Counted from the stretch's first letter, positions 16,964 through 26,355 are shown. The stretch: DNA of 64,000 nucleotides from Ectorhizobium quercum (GCF_026552795.1 NZ_JANFPI010000002.1:1-64000), one strand, 5' to 3'. Numbers and translations are program-made. The notes: a model not told the origin generated them from the sequence alone.

Positions 16964-17878
16964 ATGCCGATGGTCGTCCCCCAGCCGAAAACGGCAGCGG
17001 TCGAAGTGCCCGAAAAACCGCCGCTGCGCTTGCCGCCCATGCTGATCTCATGGCTCCAGGCCACGCCGCTTGCGCTCATTCTGGGAGCGTTCCTGGCGCT
17101 TCCCATCCTGATGATCGCGGTCGTCAGCTTCTGGGACTACGATTTCGCCCAGATGTATCCGGACTTCGTGACGTTCAACTATGCCGAAACGCTCGGTTCC
17201 TGGGTCACGTGGAGGACCTACCTTAACACGTTGAAATATACGTTCCTCGTCTGGGCGCTCACCCTGTTCATCGGCTTCTGGGTGGCCTATTTCCTGGCCT
17301 TCCACATCCGCACCAGCACCATGCAGATGGTTCTCTTTCTCGTCTGCACCGTGCCGTTCCTGACCTCGAACATCATCCGCATGATCTCGTGGATACCGGT
17401 GCTCGGCCGCAACGGTCTCGTCAATTCCGTGCTGGTGGAGGCGGGCATCGTCTCGGTGCCCATCGAGTGGCTGCTCTATTCCGATTTCGCGGTGGTGCTG
17501 GCGATGGTCCACCTCTACACGCTGTTCATGGTGACGCCGATCTTCAACACCATGATGCGCATCGACCGCTCGCTGGTCGAGGCCGCCCGCGATGCCGGAG
17601 CAAGCGGCTGGCAGATTCTGACCAACGTCATCATTCCGCTTTCGAAGCCCGGCATGGCCATCGGCTCCATCTTTGTCGTCACACTCGTCATGGCGGACTT
17701 CTCCACCGTGCAGGTCATGTCCGGCGGCCAGAGCGCATCCGTGGCGCTGATGATGAAGAACCAGATGTCGCTGCTGCAATATCCCGCCGCGGCCGCAAAC
17801 GCCGTCGTGCTGCTCGCCCTCGTTCTCCTGATGGTGGCGGGCATCCTGCGCGTCGTCGACATCCGCAAGGAGCTGTGA
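16964..17878 (+). CDS. ABC transporter permease (PotB type)
   Basis: A 304-residue membrane protein with about six membrane helices, starting with an N-terminal cytoplasmic stretch (1-25) and LALILGAFLALPILMIAVVS. The EAA loop that contacts the ATPase is EAARDAGASGWQILTNVIIPLSKPG, here split by position near residue 205-230. The start at 16964 (MPMVVPQP) is preceded by AAGGAGCCGAAC. Two bases separate its stop from the next permease, so the pair are co-translated. Confidence 0.92.
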   Translation: MPMVVPQPKTAAVEVPEKPPLRLPPMLISWLQATPLALILGAFLALPILMIAVVSFWDYDFAQMYPDFVTFNYAETLGSWVTWRTYLNTLKYTFLVWALTLFIGFWVAYFLAFHIRTSTMQMVLFLVCTVPFLTSNIIRMISWIPVLGRNGLVNSVLVEAGIVSVPIEWLLYSDFAVVLAMVHLYTLFMVTPIFNTMMRIDRSLVEAARDAGASGWQILTNVIIPLSKPGMAIGSIFVVTLVMADFSTVQVMSGGQSASVALMMKNQMSLLQYPAAAANAVVLLALVLLMVAGILRVVDIRKEL

Positions 17879-17880
17879 CC

Positions 17881-18699
17881 ATGAACCACGAAACGCGCAC
17901 CTGGGAATTCTATATCCTCGCCTTTTTCTTCGCGGTCTTCGTGCTGTTCCTCTACGGTCCCCTCTCCGCGATCCTCATCCTCGCCTTCCAGGGACCGAAC
18001 GGCGGCCTCACCTTCCCGCTGAACGGCGTCTCGTTGCACTGGTTCTTCAACCTGTTCGAACAGCAGGCGGTGGGCGATTTCGGCGGCTCCTTCCGCCGCT
18101 CCTTCATGCTCGGCCTGATGGTCATGGCGGTGACGGTCGTCGTTTCGCTGCTGGCGGGCCTCGCCTTTCGCCGCAAGTTCCCGGGCGGGACGCCGCTGTT
18201 CTACCTCGTCGTCGCCAGCCTCGTGGTGCCGTCGATCATCATCTCGCTCGGCATCGGCGTCATCTTCAGCCAGGCGGGCCTCCAGCCGGCATGGTATTCC
18301 TCGGCCTTCGGCGCCCACCTGACCTGGACACTTCCCTTCGGCGTGCTCATCATGTTCGCCGTGTTCAACCGCTTCTCGCCATCCTACGAGGAAGCCGCCC
18401 GCGACCTTGGCGCGAATTCCTGGCAGACCTTCAGCCATGTCGTCCTGCCGATGATCCTGCCAAGTCTCGTCGGCGTCGGCCTGTTCGGCTTCACGCTCTC
18501 CTACGACGAATTCGCGCGTACGTTGATGACCTCCGGGACTTACAATACCCTGCCGCTTGAGATATATGGCATGACCACCAACGTAACGACGCCGGTGCTC
18601 TACGCTCTCGGCGCGGTCACAACCTTCTTCTCCTTCCTCGTGATCGCCTGCACGCTTGGCATCATCGTCGCGATCAATCGCCGTCGCGCGCGCGGTTAG
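17881..18699 (+). CDS. ABC transporter permease (PotC type)
   Basis: A 272-residue second permease with about six helices, opening MNHETRTWEFYILAFFF. The EAA motif is EEAARDLGANSWQTFSHVV followed by LPMILPSLVG. Paralogous to the preceding permease, and together they would form the heterodimeric channel. It begins two bases after the first permease stop; its own stop is followed by a 147-base gap containing a strong hairpin before the racemase gene. Confidence 0.92.
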   Translation: MNHETRTWEFYILAFFFAVFVLFLYGPLSAILILAFQGPNGGLTFPLNGVSLHWFFNLFEQQAVGDFGGSFRRSFMLGLMVMAVTVVVSLLAGLAFRRKFPGGTPLFYLVVASLVVPSIIISLGIGVIFSQAGLQPAWYSSAFGAHLTWTLPFGVLIMFAVFNRFSPSYEEAARDLGANSWQTFSHVVLPMILPSLVGVGLFGFTLSYDEFARTLMTSGTYNTLPLEIYGMTTNVTTPVLYALGAVTTFFSFLVIACTLGIIVAINRRRARG

Positions 18700-18780
18700 C
18701 GCCACGCTGGAAAAGCGCCGCGCGATCCCGGACGGAAATGCTCCGGCGACATGCCGGGGACGCCATCGAACGTTCAACCT

Positions 18781-18826
18781 GCCCGCGAACCCTTCAAACC
18801 ACCTCCGGTCTGAAGGGTTCGCGTGC
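18781..18826 (+). promoter_or_regulatory. perfect 13-bp hairpin before the racemase gene
   Basis: CGCGAACCCTTCA (18784-18796) and TGAAGGGTTCGCG (18811-18823) are a perfect inverted repeat with a 14-base loop, extended by two more pairs beyond one mismatch. There is no T run, so it is not an obvious terminator. It ends 20 bases before the racemase ATG and may be an operator or an RNA processing/attenuation structure. Confidence 0.6.
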
Positions 18827-18846
18827 CAAAGCAGACCTGAAAATCC

Positions 18847-19596
18847 ATGCAGATACTCGTCGTCAATCCCAACACCACGCAAACCATGACGGCCACCATC
18901 GCCGCCGCGGCGAAAGGCGTGGCGGCGGCGTCCACCGAGATCGTCGCCGTCACCTCCCCGATGGGCCCTGCCTCCATCGAGGGCTACTACGACGAGGCGC
19001 TGGCCGTTCCCGGCCTGCTGATCGAAATCGCCAGGGGCGAAAAGGCGGGCGCGCAGGCGGCGGTCATCGCCTGCTTCGACGATACCGGCCTCGATGCCGC
19101 CCGGGCGCTGGCCGGCATTCCCGTGCTGGGAATTTGCGAAGCCGCGCTTGCCACCACCGCCTTCGTCGCCCGCCGCTTCGCCGTGGTGACAACGATGGAG
19201 CGCTCGCGCCTGCCCGTGGAGGCGCTGGTCGAGCGCTACGGCATGAAGGACCGCTGCAACGTGCGCGCCGCCGATATTCCCGTGCTTTCGCTGGAAGACC
19301 CGGCCTCCAACGCCCGCGAACGGCTGCGGGCCGAAATCGCCGCGGCGCTGGCGCAGGACAGGGCCGAGGCCATCGTGCTCGGCTGTGCCGGCATGGCAGA
19401 CCTCGCCGCCGAGCTGACCCATGAATTCGGCTGCCCCGTCGTCGACGGCGTTTCCGCCGCCGTCAAGCAGGCCGAAGCGCTGATCGCGCTGAACCTTTCC
19501 ACCGCCAAACGCGGTGCCTATGCGCGGCCAGTCGACAAGACCTACACGGGGCTTCTCTCCGCCTTCGCACCGCAGGAGCTGCTCGGCAATGGCTGA
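18847..19596 (+). CDS. Asp/Glu/hydantoin racemase family protein
   Basis: A 249-residue racemase of the hydantoin/allantoin racemase type. It opens ILVVNPNTTQTMTATI, typical of the family, and has the two catalytic cysteines expected of cofactor-independent racemases: one in AVIACFDDTG and one in IVLGCAGMADLA. In related enzymes the substrate is a 5-substituted hydantoin or allantoin. It follows the ABC importer genes, suggesting uptake and racemisation of one nitrogen compound, though no hydantoinase or allantoinase is in the window. Its last 8 bases overlap the next gene. Confidence 0.88.
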   Translation: MQILVVNPNTTQTMTATIAAAAKGVAAASTEIVAVTSPMGPASIEGYYDEALAVPGLLIEIARGEKAGAQAAVIACFDDTGLDAARALAGIPVLGICEAALATTAFVARRFAVVTTMERSRLPVEALVERYGMKDRCNVRAADIPVLSLEDPASNARERLRAEIAAALAQDRAEAIVLGCAGMADLAAELTHEFGCPVVDGVSAAVKQAEALIALNLSTAKRGAYARPVDKTYTGLLSAFAPQELLGNG

Positions 19597-20434
19597 TTCG
19601 TCCCCCCTCATCCGCCCGATGAGCCTCTCCGAAGTGGAAACCCTCGTGGAATGGGCCGGCGACGAGGGGTGGAATCCGGGCTTCGCCGACGCCGAGGCCT
19701 TCCATGCGGCCGACCCGGAAGGCTTCATCGGCTGTTTCGTGGACGGGCGGCTGGCCGCAGCCATCGCCGCCACCGCCTATGGCCGGGAATTCGGCTTCAT
19801 CGGCCTTTACATCAGCCACCCCGCCTTTCGCGGCAAGGGATATGGCAAGCGCGTGTGGGATGCGGGCATGGAGCGCCTGTCCGGCCTGAGCGTCGGTCTC
19901 GACGGCGTGCCGGCGCAGCAGGAGAACTACCGCAAATCCGGCTTCGTGGAACAATACCGCACCTGGCGGTGGAGCGGCCATTTCATCGGCAAATACGAGG
20001 CAAGGGACGACATCGTGCCGATCGCCCCCGGCCAGCTCGCGGATCTGAACGAATATGACAGGCGCTTCTTTCCGGCCGCCCGCCCCGCTTTCCTGCAAGC
20101 CTGGACAAGCGCGCCGCGCCTGTCGCTCGCCATTGTGACGGACGGCAGGATCCGGGGCTACGGCACGCTGAGGCAATGTCGCGACGGCTGCAAGATCGGA
20201 CCGCTCTTCGTCGACGACGATGCGGATTCGCAGCAGCTTTTCGCCGCGCTCGCCTCGCGCAGCGGCGGGCAGATGCTTCATATCGACGTTCCGGAAACGA
20301 ACACGGACTTTTCCGCCTTTCTGGCTGAAACGGGCTTCGAAAAGGGTTTCGTCACCGCCCGGATGGTGCGCGGCCCCGCCCCGCAGGCCCCCTGGCGCAC
20401 GCCCGCCGGCATCACGACGCTCGAACTTGGATAG
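19589..20434 (+). CDS. GNAT N-acetyltransferase with C-terminal acetyltransf_18-like domain
   Basis: A 281-residue protein with an N-terminal GNAT domain (about 5-135) containing GFIGLYISHPAFRGKGYGKR, the acetyl-CoA-binding loop (R/Q-x-x-G-x-G/A), and a second domain (about 150-275) of the kind found in YitH-like proteins. The ATG at 19589 overlaps the racemase stop by eight bases, so it is translationally coupled and probably part of the same operon. It may acetylate a product of the imported compound; substrate unknown. Confidence 0.85.
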   Translation: MADSSPLIRPMSLSEVETLVEWAGDEGWNPGFADAEAFHAADPEGFIGCFVDGRLAAAIAATAYGREFGFIGLYISHPAFRGKGYGKRVWDAGMERLSGLSVGLDGVPAQQENYRKSGFVEQYRTWRWSGHFIGKYEARDDIVPIAPGQLADLNEYDRRFFPAARPAFLQAWTSAPRLSLAIVTDGRIRGYGTLRQCRDGCKIGPLFVDDDADSQQLFAALASRSGGQMLHIDVPETNTDFSAFLAETGFEKGFVTARMVRGPAPQAPWRTPAGITTLELG

Positions 20435-20571
20435 AGCCGCTTTCCATCAAACTCCGACAGATGTATGAATAGAATAAGTGATTTGAGCGTCGCGGTGGAC
20501 TTTCCCCATGCCGACGCCCATGTCATAAGCGGCACCGAACATCTGTTAACCAAGAAGAGAGACAGGAGCGC

Positions 20572-21093
20572 ATGGGGCAGGATCACATCCGATACGACAT
20601 TCTGGCACAGGACGCATTGCGTGGAGTCATCCGCAAGGTTCTGACCGAAGTCGCCGCCACGGGCCGCCTGCCCGGCGACCACCATTTCTTCGTGACATTC
20701 CTGACGGGAGCGCCGGGCGTTCGCATTTCGCAGCACCTGAAGGCAAAATATCCCGAGCAGATGACGATCGTCATCCAGCACCAGTTCTGGGACCTGAAGA
20801 TCAGCGACACCCAATTCGAGATCGGCCTCTCCTTCTCGGATACGCCCGAGCGGCTCACGGTGCCCTTCGCCGCCATCCGCGGCTTCTATGATCCGTCCGT
20901 GAATTTCGAACTCGAATTCGACGTGCCTCTCGTAGCCGAGGATGCCGGCGAGGAAGAGGGCGAAGCGGAAATCGCCACCTACACGCCGCCGCCCGCCGCC
21001 GCCGAAACGGCCGAGGCCGACAGCGAGCCCAAGGAAGGCGAGAAGAAGGAGGCATCGGTGGTCTCGCTCGATGCCTTCCGCAAGAAGCAGTAG
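20572..21093 (+). CDS. sspB: SspB, ClpXP adaptor for ssrA-tagged proteins (alpha form)
   Basis: A 173-residue adaptor that delivers tmRNA-tagged proteins to ClpXP. The folded domain (about 1-125) contains GDHHFFVTFLTGAPGVRIS, YPEQMTIVIQHQFWDL and FSDTPERLTVPFAAIRGFYDPS, the tag-binding core. An acidic, disordered linker (about 125-160) leads to VVSLDAFRKKQ, the short ClpX-binding tail. The alphaproteobacterial form diverges from the E. coli protein but keeps this layout. Its substrate tag is encoded 6.8 kb upstream at 13708-13743. Confidence 0.93.
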   Translation: MGQDHIRYDILAQDALRGVIRKVLTEVAATGRLPGDHHFFVTFLTGAPGVRISQHLKAKYPEQMTIVIQHQFWDLKISDTQFEIGLSFSDTPERLTVPFAAIRGFYDPSVNFELEFDVPLVAEDAGEEEGEAEIATYTPPPAAAETAEADSEPKEGEKKEASVVSLDAFRKKQ

Positions 21094-21142
21094 TCAGGTC
21101 GGGGCGGCGCGGATGCCGCCCTTTTCGTTTCGGAGACAAGCC

Positions 21143-21337
21143 ATGAGCGCCGATGTCGTCAATTTGCGCCAGTTCAGGAAGCGGAACGCCCGCGCCGAAA
21201 AGGAAAGGCAGGCGGAGGAAAATCGCGCCAGTTTCGGACGCACCAAGGCGGAAAAGCAGCTTGCCCATGCCCTGAGCGAACAGGAAGCGCGCAAGCTGGA
21301 CGCCGGCCGCATCGAACGCAAGGACGGCGACGACTAA
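21143..21337 (+). CDS. DUF4169 small protein
   Basis: A 64-residue, very charged protein opening MSADVVNLRQFRKRNARAEK and containing RASFGRTKAEKQL, matching the DUF4169 family. Likely helical; function unknown. It lies 49 bases after sspB with GGAGACAAGCC as ribosome site and is probably co-transcribed. The pairing with sspB is seen in other rhizobial genomes as far as I recall. Confidence 0.8.
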   Translation: MSADVVNLRQFRKRNARAEKERQAEENRASFGRTKAEKQLAHALSEQEARKLDAGRIERKDGDD

Positions 21338-21482
21338 CGGACTGCGAGACAAAACGAATCCGCAAACAACGGCTTGCGGCGAAAAGCTGAATCGATCCGC
21401 GAGCCCGTTCAGGTAATATCCGAAGCACCCCGGACGCCGACAGGACGACGGGATTTCACCGGAAGAACGGAACCGCTCCAGG

Positions 21483-21692
21483 ATGATCCGCAAGCATTCC
21501 ATTACCCTGCACGGCCACCGCACCAGCCTTTCCCTCGAAGACGCCTTCTGGGCCGAACTCAAGGCCATCGCCGAGGCGCGCGATTTATCGGTCGCCGCCC
21601 TCATCGCCGAAATCGACGATGCCCGGGAGCCGGACAGCAATCTCTCCTCGGCGCTGCGCATCTACGTCCTGAACTGGCTGAAAACGCGCTGA
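21483..21692 (+). CDS. ribbon-helix-helix domain protein
   Basis: A 69-residue protein. RKHSITLHGHRTSLSLEDAFW is the beta-strand and first helix, followed by IAEARDLSVAALIAEIDDAR and SALRIYVLNWLK, matching the PF13467-type ribbon-helix-helix proteins. These are potential DNA-binding regulators or antitoxin-like proteins, but no toxin gene is adjacent. It is the third small gene after sspB; GCTCCAGG precedes the ATG. Confidence 0.82.
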   Translation: MIRKHSITLHGHRTSLSLEDAFWAELKAIAEARDLSVAALIAEIDDAREPDSNLSSALRIYVLNWLKTR

Positions 21693-21945
21693 CCCCCGCC
21701 ATGCGGGCCGGCAGCCGGCAATCCTTCGTTTACCAATCGGCGTTATTTTCACCAGCATTGTAAGTGGGAAATCACCCCATTTAATTCGACGCTACTGCGT
21801 GATGCCATCCGAAGTTTCAAGGACCGGGATCAGGCAGCAGATTTAAAACGTTGCCGCATCCCTTACGCATCACGAAAGGCGCGTTCGGCAACGCCGTCCG
21901 AATGACCGCATGAAGCGGTGTACCCAAACTTCGGCGAGACTTTCC

Positions 21946-22299
21946 ATGACAAGCATTTCTTCCGTTTCGAGCGCCGCAACGACGCTCCTCACTTCTTCTT
22001 CCTCCACCACATCCAGCTCCGTTTCGGAACTGCAAGCCCAGATCGCCGCCAAACAGGCAGCCCTCGGCTCCGCCCAGACCGACGAGGAGACGGCGGAAAT
22101 CGAAGACGAGATCGCCGGGCTGAAGGCCGACCTCGCCAAGGCGCAGGCCGCGGAAAAGCAGACGGCCCAGTCGTCCTCCGGTTCGAAAAGCACCTCCTCC
22201 CTGTCTGCCGCCACGCCGCTTTCCGGCGAAAGCGAGCGGATCGGCACGTCGAACTTCACCGAGGATACGCCGTTCGGAGACCGCACCGCCTGGGTCTGA
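21946..22299 (+). CDS. Ser/Thr-rich protein with a coiled coil
   Basis: A 117-residue protein I do not recognise. Residues 1-28 are almost all Ser, Thr and Ala; residues 29-75 form a heptad-like segment, VSELQAQIAAKQAALGSAQ through AEIEDEIAGLKADLAKAQ, a strong coiled coil; the tail is Ser-rich and ends FGDRTAWV. It resembles FlxA-like and other small coiled-coil proteins. No signal peptide is evident. Start 21946 is favoured over 21910 because the protein then begins MTSISSVSS, but the ribosome site is weak. Confidence 0.6.
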   Translation: MTSISSVSSAATTLLTSSSSTTSSSVSELQAQIAAKQAALGSAQTDEETAEIEDEIAGLKADLAKAQAAEKQTAQSSSGSKSTSSLSAATPLSGESERIGTSNFTEDTPFGDRTAWV

Positions 22300-22396
22300 G
22301 GCACGGGCGAGGCCGCGGAAAGCGGGCCGGAACGGCAGCCGTTCACAGAGATGACGCGTTTCGAGTGCGTCCGTTTTGAACGCACGGCGCGCCGCG

Positions 22397-25300
22397 TCAG
22401 GGATTTGCATCCACCGGCGGCGGCAGGGGCATCTGGATCACCCTCTCCTCGGCCGGAACGGGCATGTGGCCTTGCGTCGGCCGGCTTTCCTCGGCGGCCT
22501 TCCGGGCTTCCGCCTCGGCCCGCGCCCTGGCCTCCGCTTCCGCCCTGGCCCTGGCTTCCGCCTCCGCCCGCGCTTTGGCTTCCGTCTGCCGAACCTCCTC
22601 ACGGAAGCGGTAGAGCGCGACCTCGCGGCGCAGGCGCTGCTTCTCCATCACATTGGCCTGCATGCGCTCCACCCGCCGGCGCTCGCGCTCGTAGGCGCGC
22701 AGCGAGAGGAAATTGGCGGCGTCCGACACATCCATGCTCATCGACGGCGCCCGGACGGGACCGTCGAAATGAAGCCGCGCCCCGGGAACGGCACCCGCCT
22801 CGGCGAAGTCGCCGGGATCGAAGGCAAGCTCCAGCGTGCCGTTCAGCACCTCGCCAGCGACCTTGAGGCGTCCGTTTGCCGCAATCCGGCCGTGCGCCGC
22901 GTTCATGACCACGCTCTGGACCCGGAACTCTCCCTCGGTAATCTGGAAGGGAACCTCGCCCGAACCCAGATCGGTCCGGCCGTTCTTCACCAGCGTTTCC
23001 AGCACCGGCGCGATCTTGGCCGTGGTGATTTCGCCCTGCATCAGGTCGGCCGCCGTCACCAGCGGCCCCATCACATCGAGATTGAGGCCATCGACGGCAA
23101 GGTCGGAAAAGCGCAGCAGGCCGGACCCGCCAAGACCCGAACGCAGGGCCGCCAGACTGCCGCCGAGACTTTCCGCCGAAAGCGCGAGATCCAGCTTGCC
23201 GGCCGCCATAGGCCGGCCATCCTGTTTCCATGCGAGAGCCGACACATCGGCGCCCGCCAGATCGAAGCCCAGCCGGAAAATGCCGTCGCTGCCGCCATTG
23301 GCCAGCACGACGCGTCCGCCAGAAAGCGTGCCGCCGAACCATTGCCCCTGCGCATCGGAAATTTCCAGCGTGCCCGAGCGGTAGGAAAGGCGGGCGCTGG
23401 CCGCCGTGATCGGGTCCGCAACACCGGGATCGAATTCGTCGACGCTGAGATCGAGCGCGATATCCGCATTGCCCGCCAGCGGCTTGCCGAACGCATCATC
23501 CGGCAGGTCGCCCGATACCGGATCGATGACTGGCCCGTACATCGCCTCTCCCAGCCAGGAAATGGCCGCATGGCCGAGCTTCAGCTCGCCCTCGATGTGC
23601 GGCAAGGGCGCATTGCGGGCAAGGGAAAGCCGGCCCGCCACCGGATTTTCACCGACGCTGCCGGCAAGGCCGGAGAAATCGAAACGCTCGGCGGCAATGG
23701 CGATATCACCCTCCAGCGTCGTCGGCAGGCTGTTTCCGATCTGCGGCACCGCGATGCCGTTCATCGCCAGATACGGCTCGACATTGGCGCTTTCGAGCTT
23801 GAAGCGCCCTTCGCCCTCGGCGAACGTCGCGCCTTCGAGCGCAAACCCGCCATCCACCTGAAATCGCGTCTGGTCGGTGGTGAAGCTCAGGGCAGTCTCG
23901 GCCGGGTTCCGGCCATCGGCCTTGACGGTCACGGCCAACAGCCCGCTGCCATCGGTCTCCAGCGGCAAGGGCGAAAAGCCGACCTGTCCGAACAGGATCG
24001 ACGTATCGGGGTTCTCCAGCGTCGCATCGAGACGCAGGCGCGCCGATCCGTCGGTCAGGATCGCCAGACCTTCGGCCAGCTCGAATTGCAGCTCCGCCCC
24101 CAGACGCGACCCGTTCGCCGTACCGTTCAGGCGCACATGCACCGCCCCTTCGTCGCGCGGCGCGGCGGCGGATTCCACCGTGACGTCCATATCCCGGTAA
24201 TAGGCCGCGTTGCGCCTCAGCATGGCGAGGAAGGGATGGTCCGGCAGTCTTTGGTCGAGCAGGCGGAACAGACCGGCCGGATCGGACGACTGCACATGCG
24301 CGTTCAGCACGCCGGCCTGCGGCCGCCCGCTGACCACGATGGACGAACCGGCCAGGTCGTCGACCGAAAGCCGGGAAATATCCACGACACCCTTGGAGCG
24401 CGTGACGACCGCATCCAGCGAACCGGCCTCGATTCCATCGGCGGTGAAGCGGTCGAGATCGAGCTTGGCGGCAAGCTCGTGGCCGGAAAACAGGTCGCCG
24501 CTTCCGAACAGCGCCAGAAAGGCCTGCGCCTCTCCCATGTCCAGAAGCTCGCCCTTGAGATCGGCCGAAAGCGACGGCGGCAGTTTCGCCAGCGTCTGGT
24601 GCTCCAGCCGGCCGGTCAGGTGGCTTTCGCCCAGTACGACCTCCAGCCGCTCGAAACGCTGGATGGTGCTGGACAGGCTGACGGCCGCGGAAAAACCGGC
24701 CTTGGAAATGTTGCGCACGGCCGGATCGACCGAACCGTTCAGCCAGTTGGCAAGCCCCGTAGGCTGCGAGGAGGCGACCAGCAGATTGCCGGCGAACGAG
24801 GGGTCGCCTGCAAGCCGCAGGCGGCCGGATGCCTCGACCTGCGTGCGGCCCGGCAGCACGGCCACGGCGCGCTCGACGATCCAGCCGGTGCCGGCGGGGC
24901 GCACGTCGAGCTGGATGTCGCGCAACGTCGTATCGCCGGCAACCACGGCCGGCAGGCGCAATGTCGCCTTGCCCTCGACCTGCGGCACGGGAATGGCCGC
25001 GGCGACCGAAAGCAGCGCATGGAGACGCCGTTCGAGCGAGCTTTCCGGCTGGCGTCCCGTCTTGGCCGCCGAACCGTTGACCTCCAGATCGCTGACGTCG
25101 ATCTGCTGGCCTTCCGCCTTCAGCAGGAACTCCGGCTTCGCGCCCACGTCGAGCGTCGCCTCGCCGGTCACGAGATAGGGCGCGTCGGCCGCGCCGATCT
25201 CCAGCCGGTATTCCGGCACGCGCACGCGCTCGTTGGTCAGCTCGAAGGCGCCCTTCACGCGCGGCTGCGGCTTCTCGTCCTCGCCGCCGGTCAGCGCCGC

Positions 25301-26023
25301 GGAAAAATTGCCCTTGTAGACGGGCCGGGCCTCCTCGATGGCCAGGCTGCCATCCAGATCGATCTCGACCGGATGCGCCTCCGGCATCAGGCGCAGGCGC
25401 AGGCCGAGCGATGCCCGGTCGGAACTTTCCGCCGTATTGAGCGTGAAGCGCCCCTTCTCGCCGTCGACCGTCGCCTCTCCCTCGACCCGCCACGGCCCGG
25501 CGAGCGAGTGGGCCGACATGGCCGCCTCCAGCCCTTCCACCCGGCGGACACGGCCCGACTGCTCGTCGATGAACTCGATGCTGCCATCGGCGATCTGCAC
25601 GCTTTCGAGGATCACGGTCCGGGCCGGCACGGAAGGCGTTGCGCCACGCACCCAGTCCATCCGCCCGTCGGCCAGCAGCCGCACCCGCGCCCGCGGCCTT
25701 TCGATGCGCATATCGAAGATGCGGGCCTCGCCGGACAGGAACGGGGCAAGCTCGGCGTCCATCGAGAAGCGGTCGATCTGCACGATCGGCGTGCCGTCCA
25801 CGTCCTGGCCGACGCGCACATCGTGCAGGGTCACGGAGGGAAAGGGCAGAAGGCGCGCCTCGACCTTGCCGTTGACCGTCACCTTCTTGCCGAAGATGCG
25901 ACTTGCCTGACGTTCGAAATCGGTGCGAAAATTCGTCCAGTCCACGAAAAACGGGGCCAGCAGCGCCGCAAACAGCACCGCAACCACCAATCCGCCCAGC
26001 GCTACAAGCAACTTTCCGAGCAC
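22397..26023 (-). CDS. AsmA-family envelope protein (large)
   Basis: A 1208-residue protein with an N-terminal membrane anchor (VALGGLVVAVLFAALLAPFF) followed by VDWTNFRTDFERQASRIFGKKV, the AsmA opening, and a long chain of beta-rich repeats typical of bridge-like phospholipid carriers. An AsmA C-terminal region lies near residues 900-1120. The last 100 residues are a charged helix (RERRRVERMQANVMEKQRLR, then Glu-Ala-Arg repeats) and a Pro-rich end. The likely start is the GTG at 26023, with GAGGG five bases upstream; GTG at 26035 or TTG at 26053 are less likely. The family is thought to act in outer-membrane lipid transport. Confidence 0.9.
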   Translation of the reverse strand: MLGKLLVALGGLVVAVLFAALLAPFFVDWTNFRTDFERQASRIFGKKVTVNGKVEARLLPFPSVTLHDVRVGQDVDGTPIVQIDRFSMDAELAPFLSGEARIFDMRIERPRARVRLLADGRMDWVRGATPSVPARTVILESVQIADGSIEFIDEQSGRVRRVEGLEAAMSAHSLAGPWRVEGEATVDGEKGRFTLNTAESSDRASLGLRLRLMPEAHPVEIDLDGSLAIEEARPVYKGNFSAALTGGEDEKPQPRVKGAFELTNERVRVPEYRLEIGAADAPYLVTGEATLDVGAKPEFLLKAEGQQIDVSDLEVNGSAAKTGRQPESSLERRLHALLSVAAAIPVPQVEGKATLRLPAVVAGDTTLRDIQLDVRPAGTGWIVERAVAVLPGRTQVEASGRLRLAGDPSFAGNLLVASSQPTGLANWLNGSVDPAVRNISKAGFSAAVSLSSTIQRFERLEVVLGESHLTGRLEHQTLAKLPPSLSADLKGELLDMGEAQAFLALFGSGDLFSGHELAAKLDLDRFTADGIEAGSLDAVVTRSKGVVDISRLSVDDLAGSSIVVSGRPQAGVLNAHVQSSDPAGLFRLLDQRLPDHPFLAMLRRNAAYYRDMDVTVESAAAPRDEGAVHVRLNGTANGSRLGAELQFELAEGLAILTDGSARLRLDATLENPDTSILFGQVGFSPLPLETDGSGLLAVTVKADGRNPAETALSFTTDQTRFQVDGGFALEGATFAEGEGRFKLESANVEPYLAMNGIAVPQIGNSLPTTLEGDIAIAAERFDFSGLAGSVGENPVAGRLSLARNAPLPHIEGELKLGHAAISWLGEAMYGPVIDPVSGDLPDDAFGKPLAGNADIALDLSVDEFDPGVADPITAASARLSYRSGTLEISDAQGQWFGGTLSGGRVVLANGGSDGIFRLGFDLAGADVSALAWKQDGRPMAAGKLDLALSAESLGGSLAALRSGLGGSGLLRFSDLAVDGLNLDVMGPLVTAADLMQGEITTAKIAPVLETLVKNGRTDLGSGEVPFQITEGEFRVQSVVMNAAHGRIAANGRLKVAGEVLNGTLELAFDPGDFAEAGAVPGARLHFDGPVRAPSMSMDVSDAANFLSLRAYERERRRVERMQANVMEKQRLRREVALYRFREEVRQTEAKARAEAEARARAEAEARARAEAEARKAAEESRPTQGHMPVPAEERVIQMPLPPPVDANP

Positions 26024-26355
26024 TTCGACCCTCACACGGCCACATATCCACAATCCGGCCCTTGGACGTTCTTAAGGCCGGATTTTACGAAAATTATGTC
26101 GGCTGCCGCATCCCGGCAAACCAGGAGTGCCTGACAAACCCCGGCGTTGAGGATGACGCGAGATTTTTCGCTGTCCTACACGGCGCCGGCCGCAGTCGAT
26201 GCCGGGGCATCGGAAAGGATCGGCAACGAAGCAGGCGTCGAAAGCACCGATCAGCCGACCCCGGAGATTTTGTCGGGCACTCTAAACGCAAACGGGCCGG
26301 TAGCAAGGCATAAAGCGCCCTGCCCCGGCCTCGTCGCGCGTTTTTGCGATGCCGG
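26024..26355. other. intergenic region between AsmA gene and FAD dehydrogenase
   Basis: 332 bases between two minus-strand genes. A possible terminator for the dehydrogenase is GGCCGG...CCGGCC around 26294-26331. The remaining sequence should hold the AsmA gene promoter near 26060-26100, where composition is more AT-rich. Short frames on the plus strand (from 26147) do not resemble any protein. No repeat family member is recognised. Confidence 0.45.

Noticed and set aside
22376-26134. A 1252-residue open frame on the plus strand opposite the AsmA gene
   Set aside because: This is the mirrored open frame that GC-rich codon use creates; it is rich in Arg, His and Gly and has no family features, while the minus frame has a clear AsmA protein.
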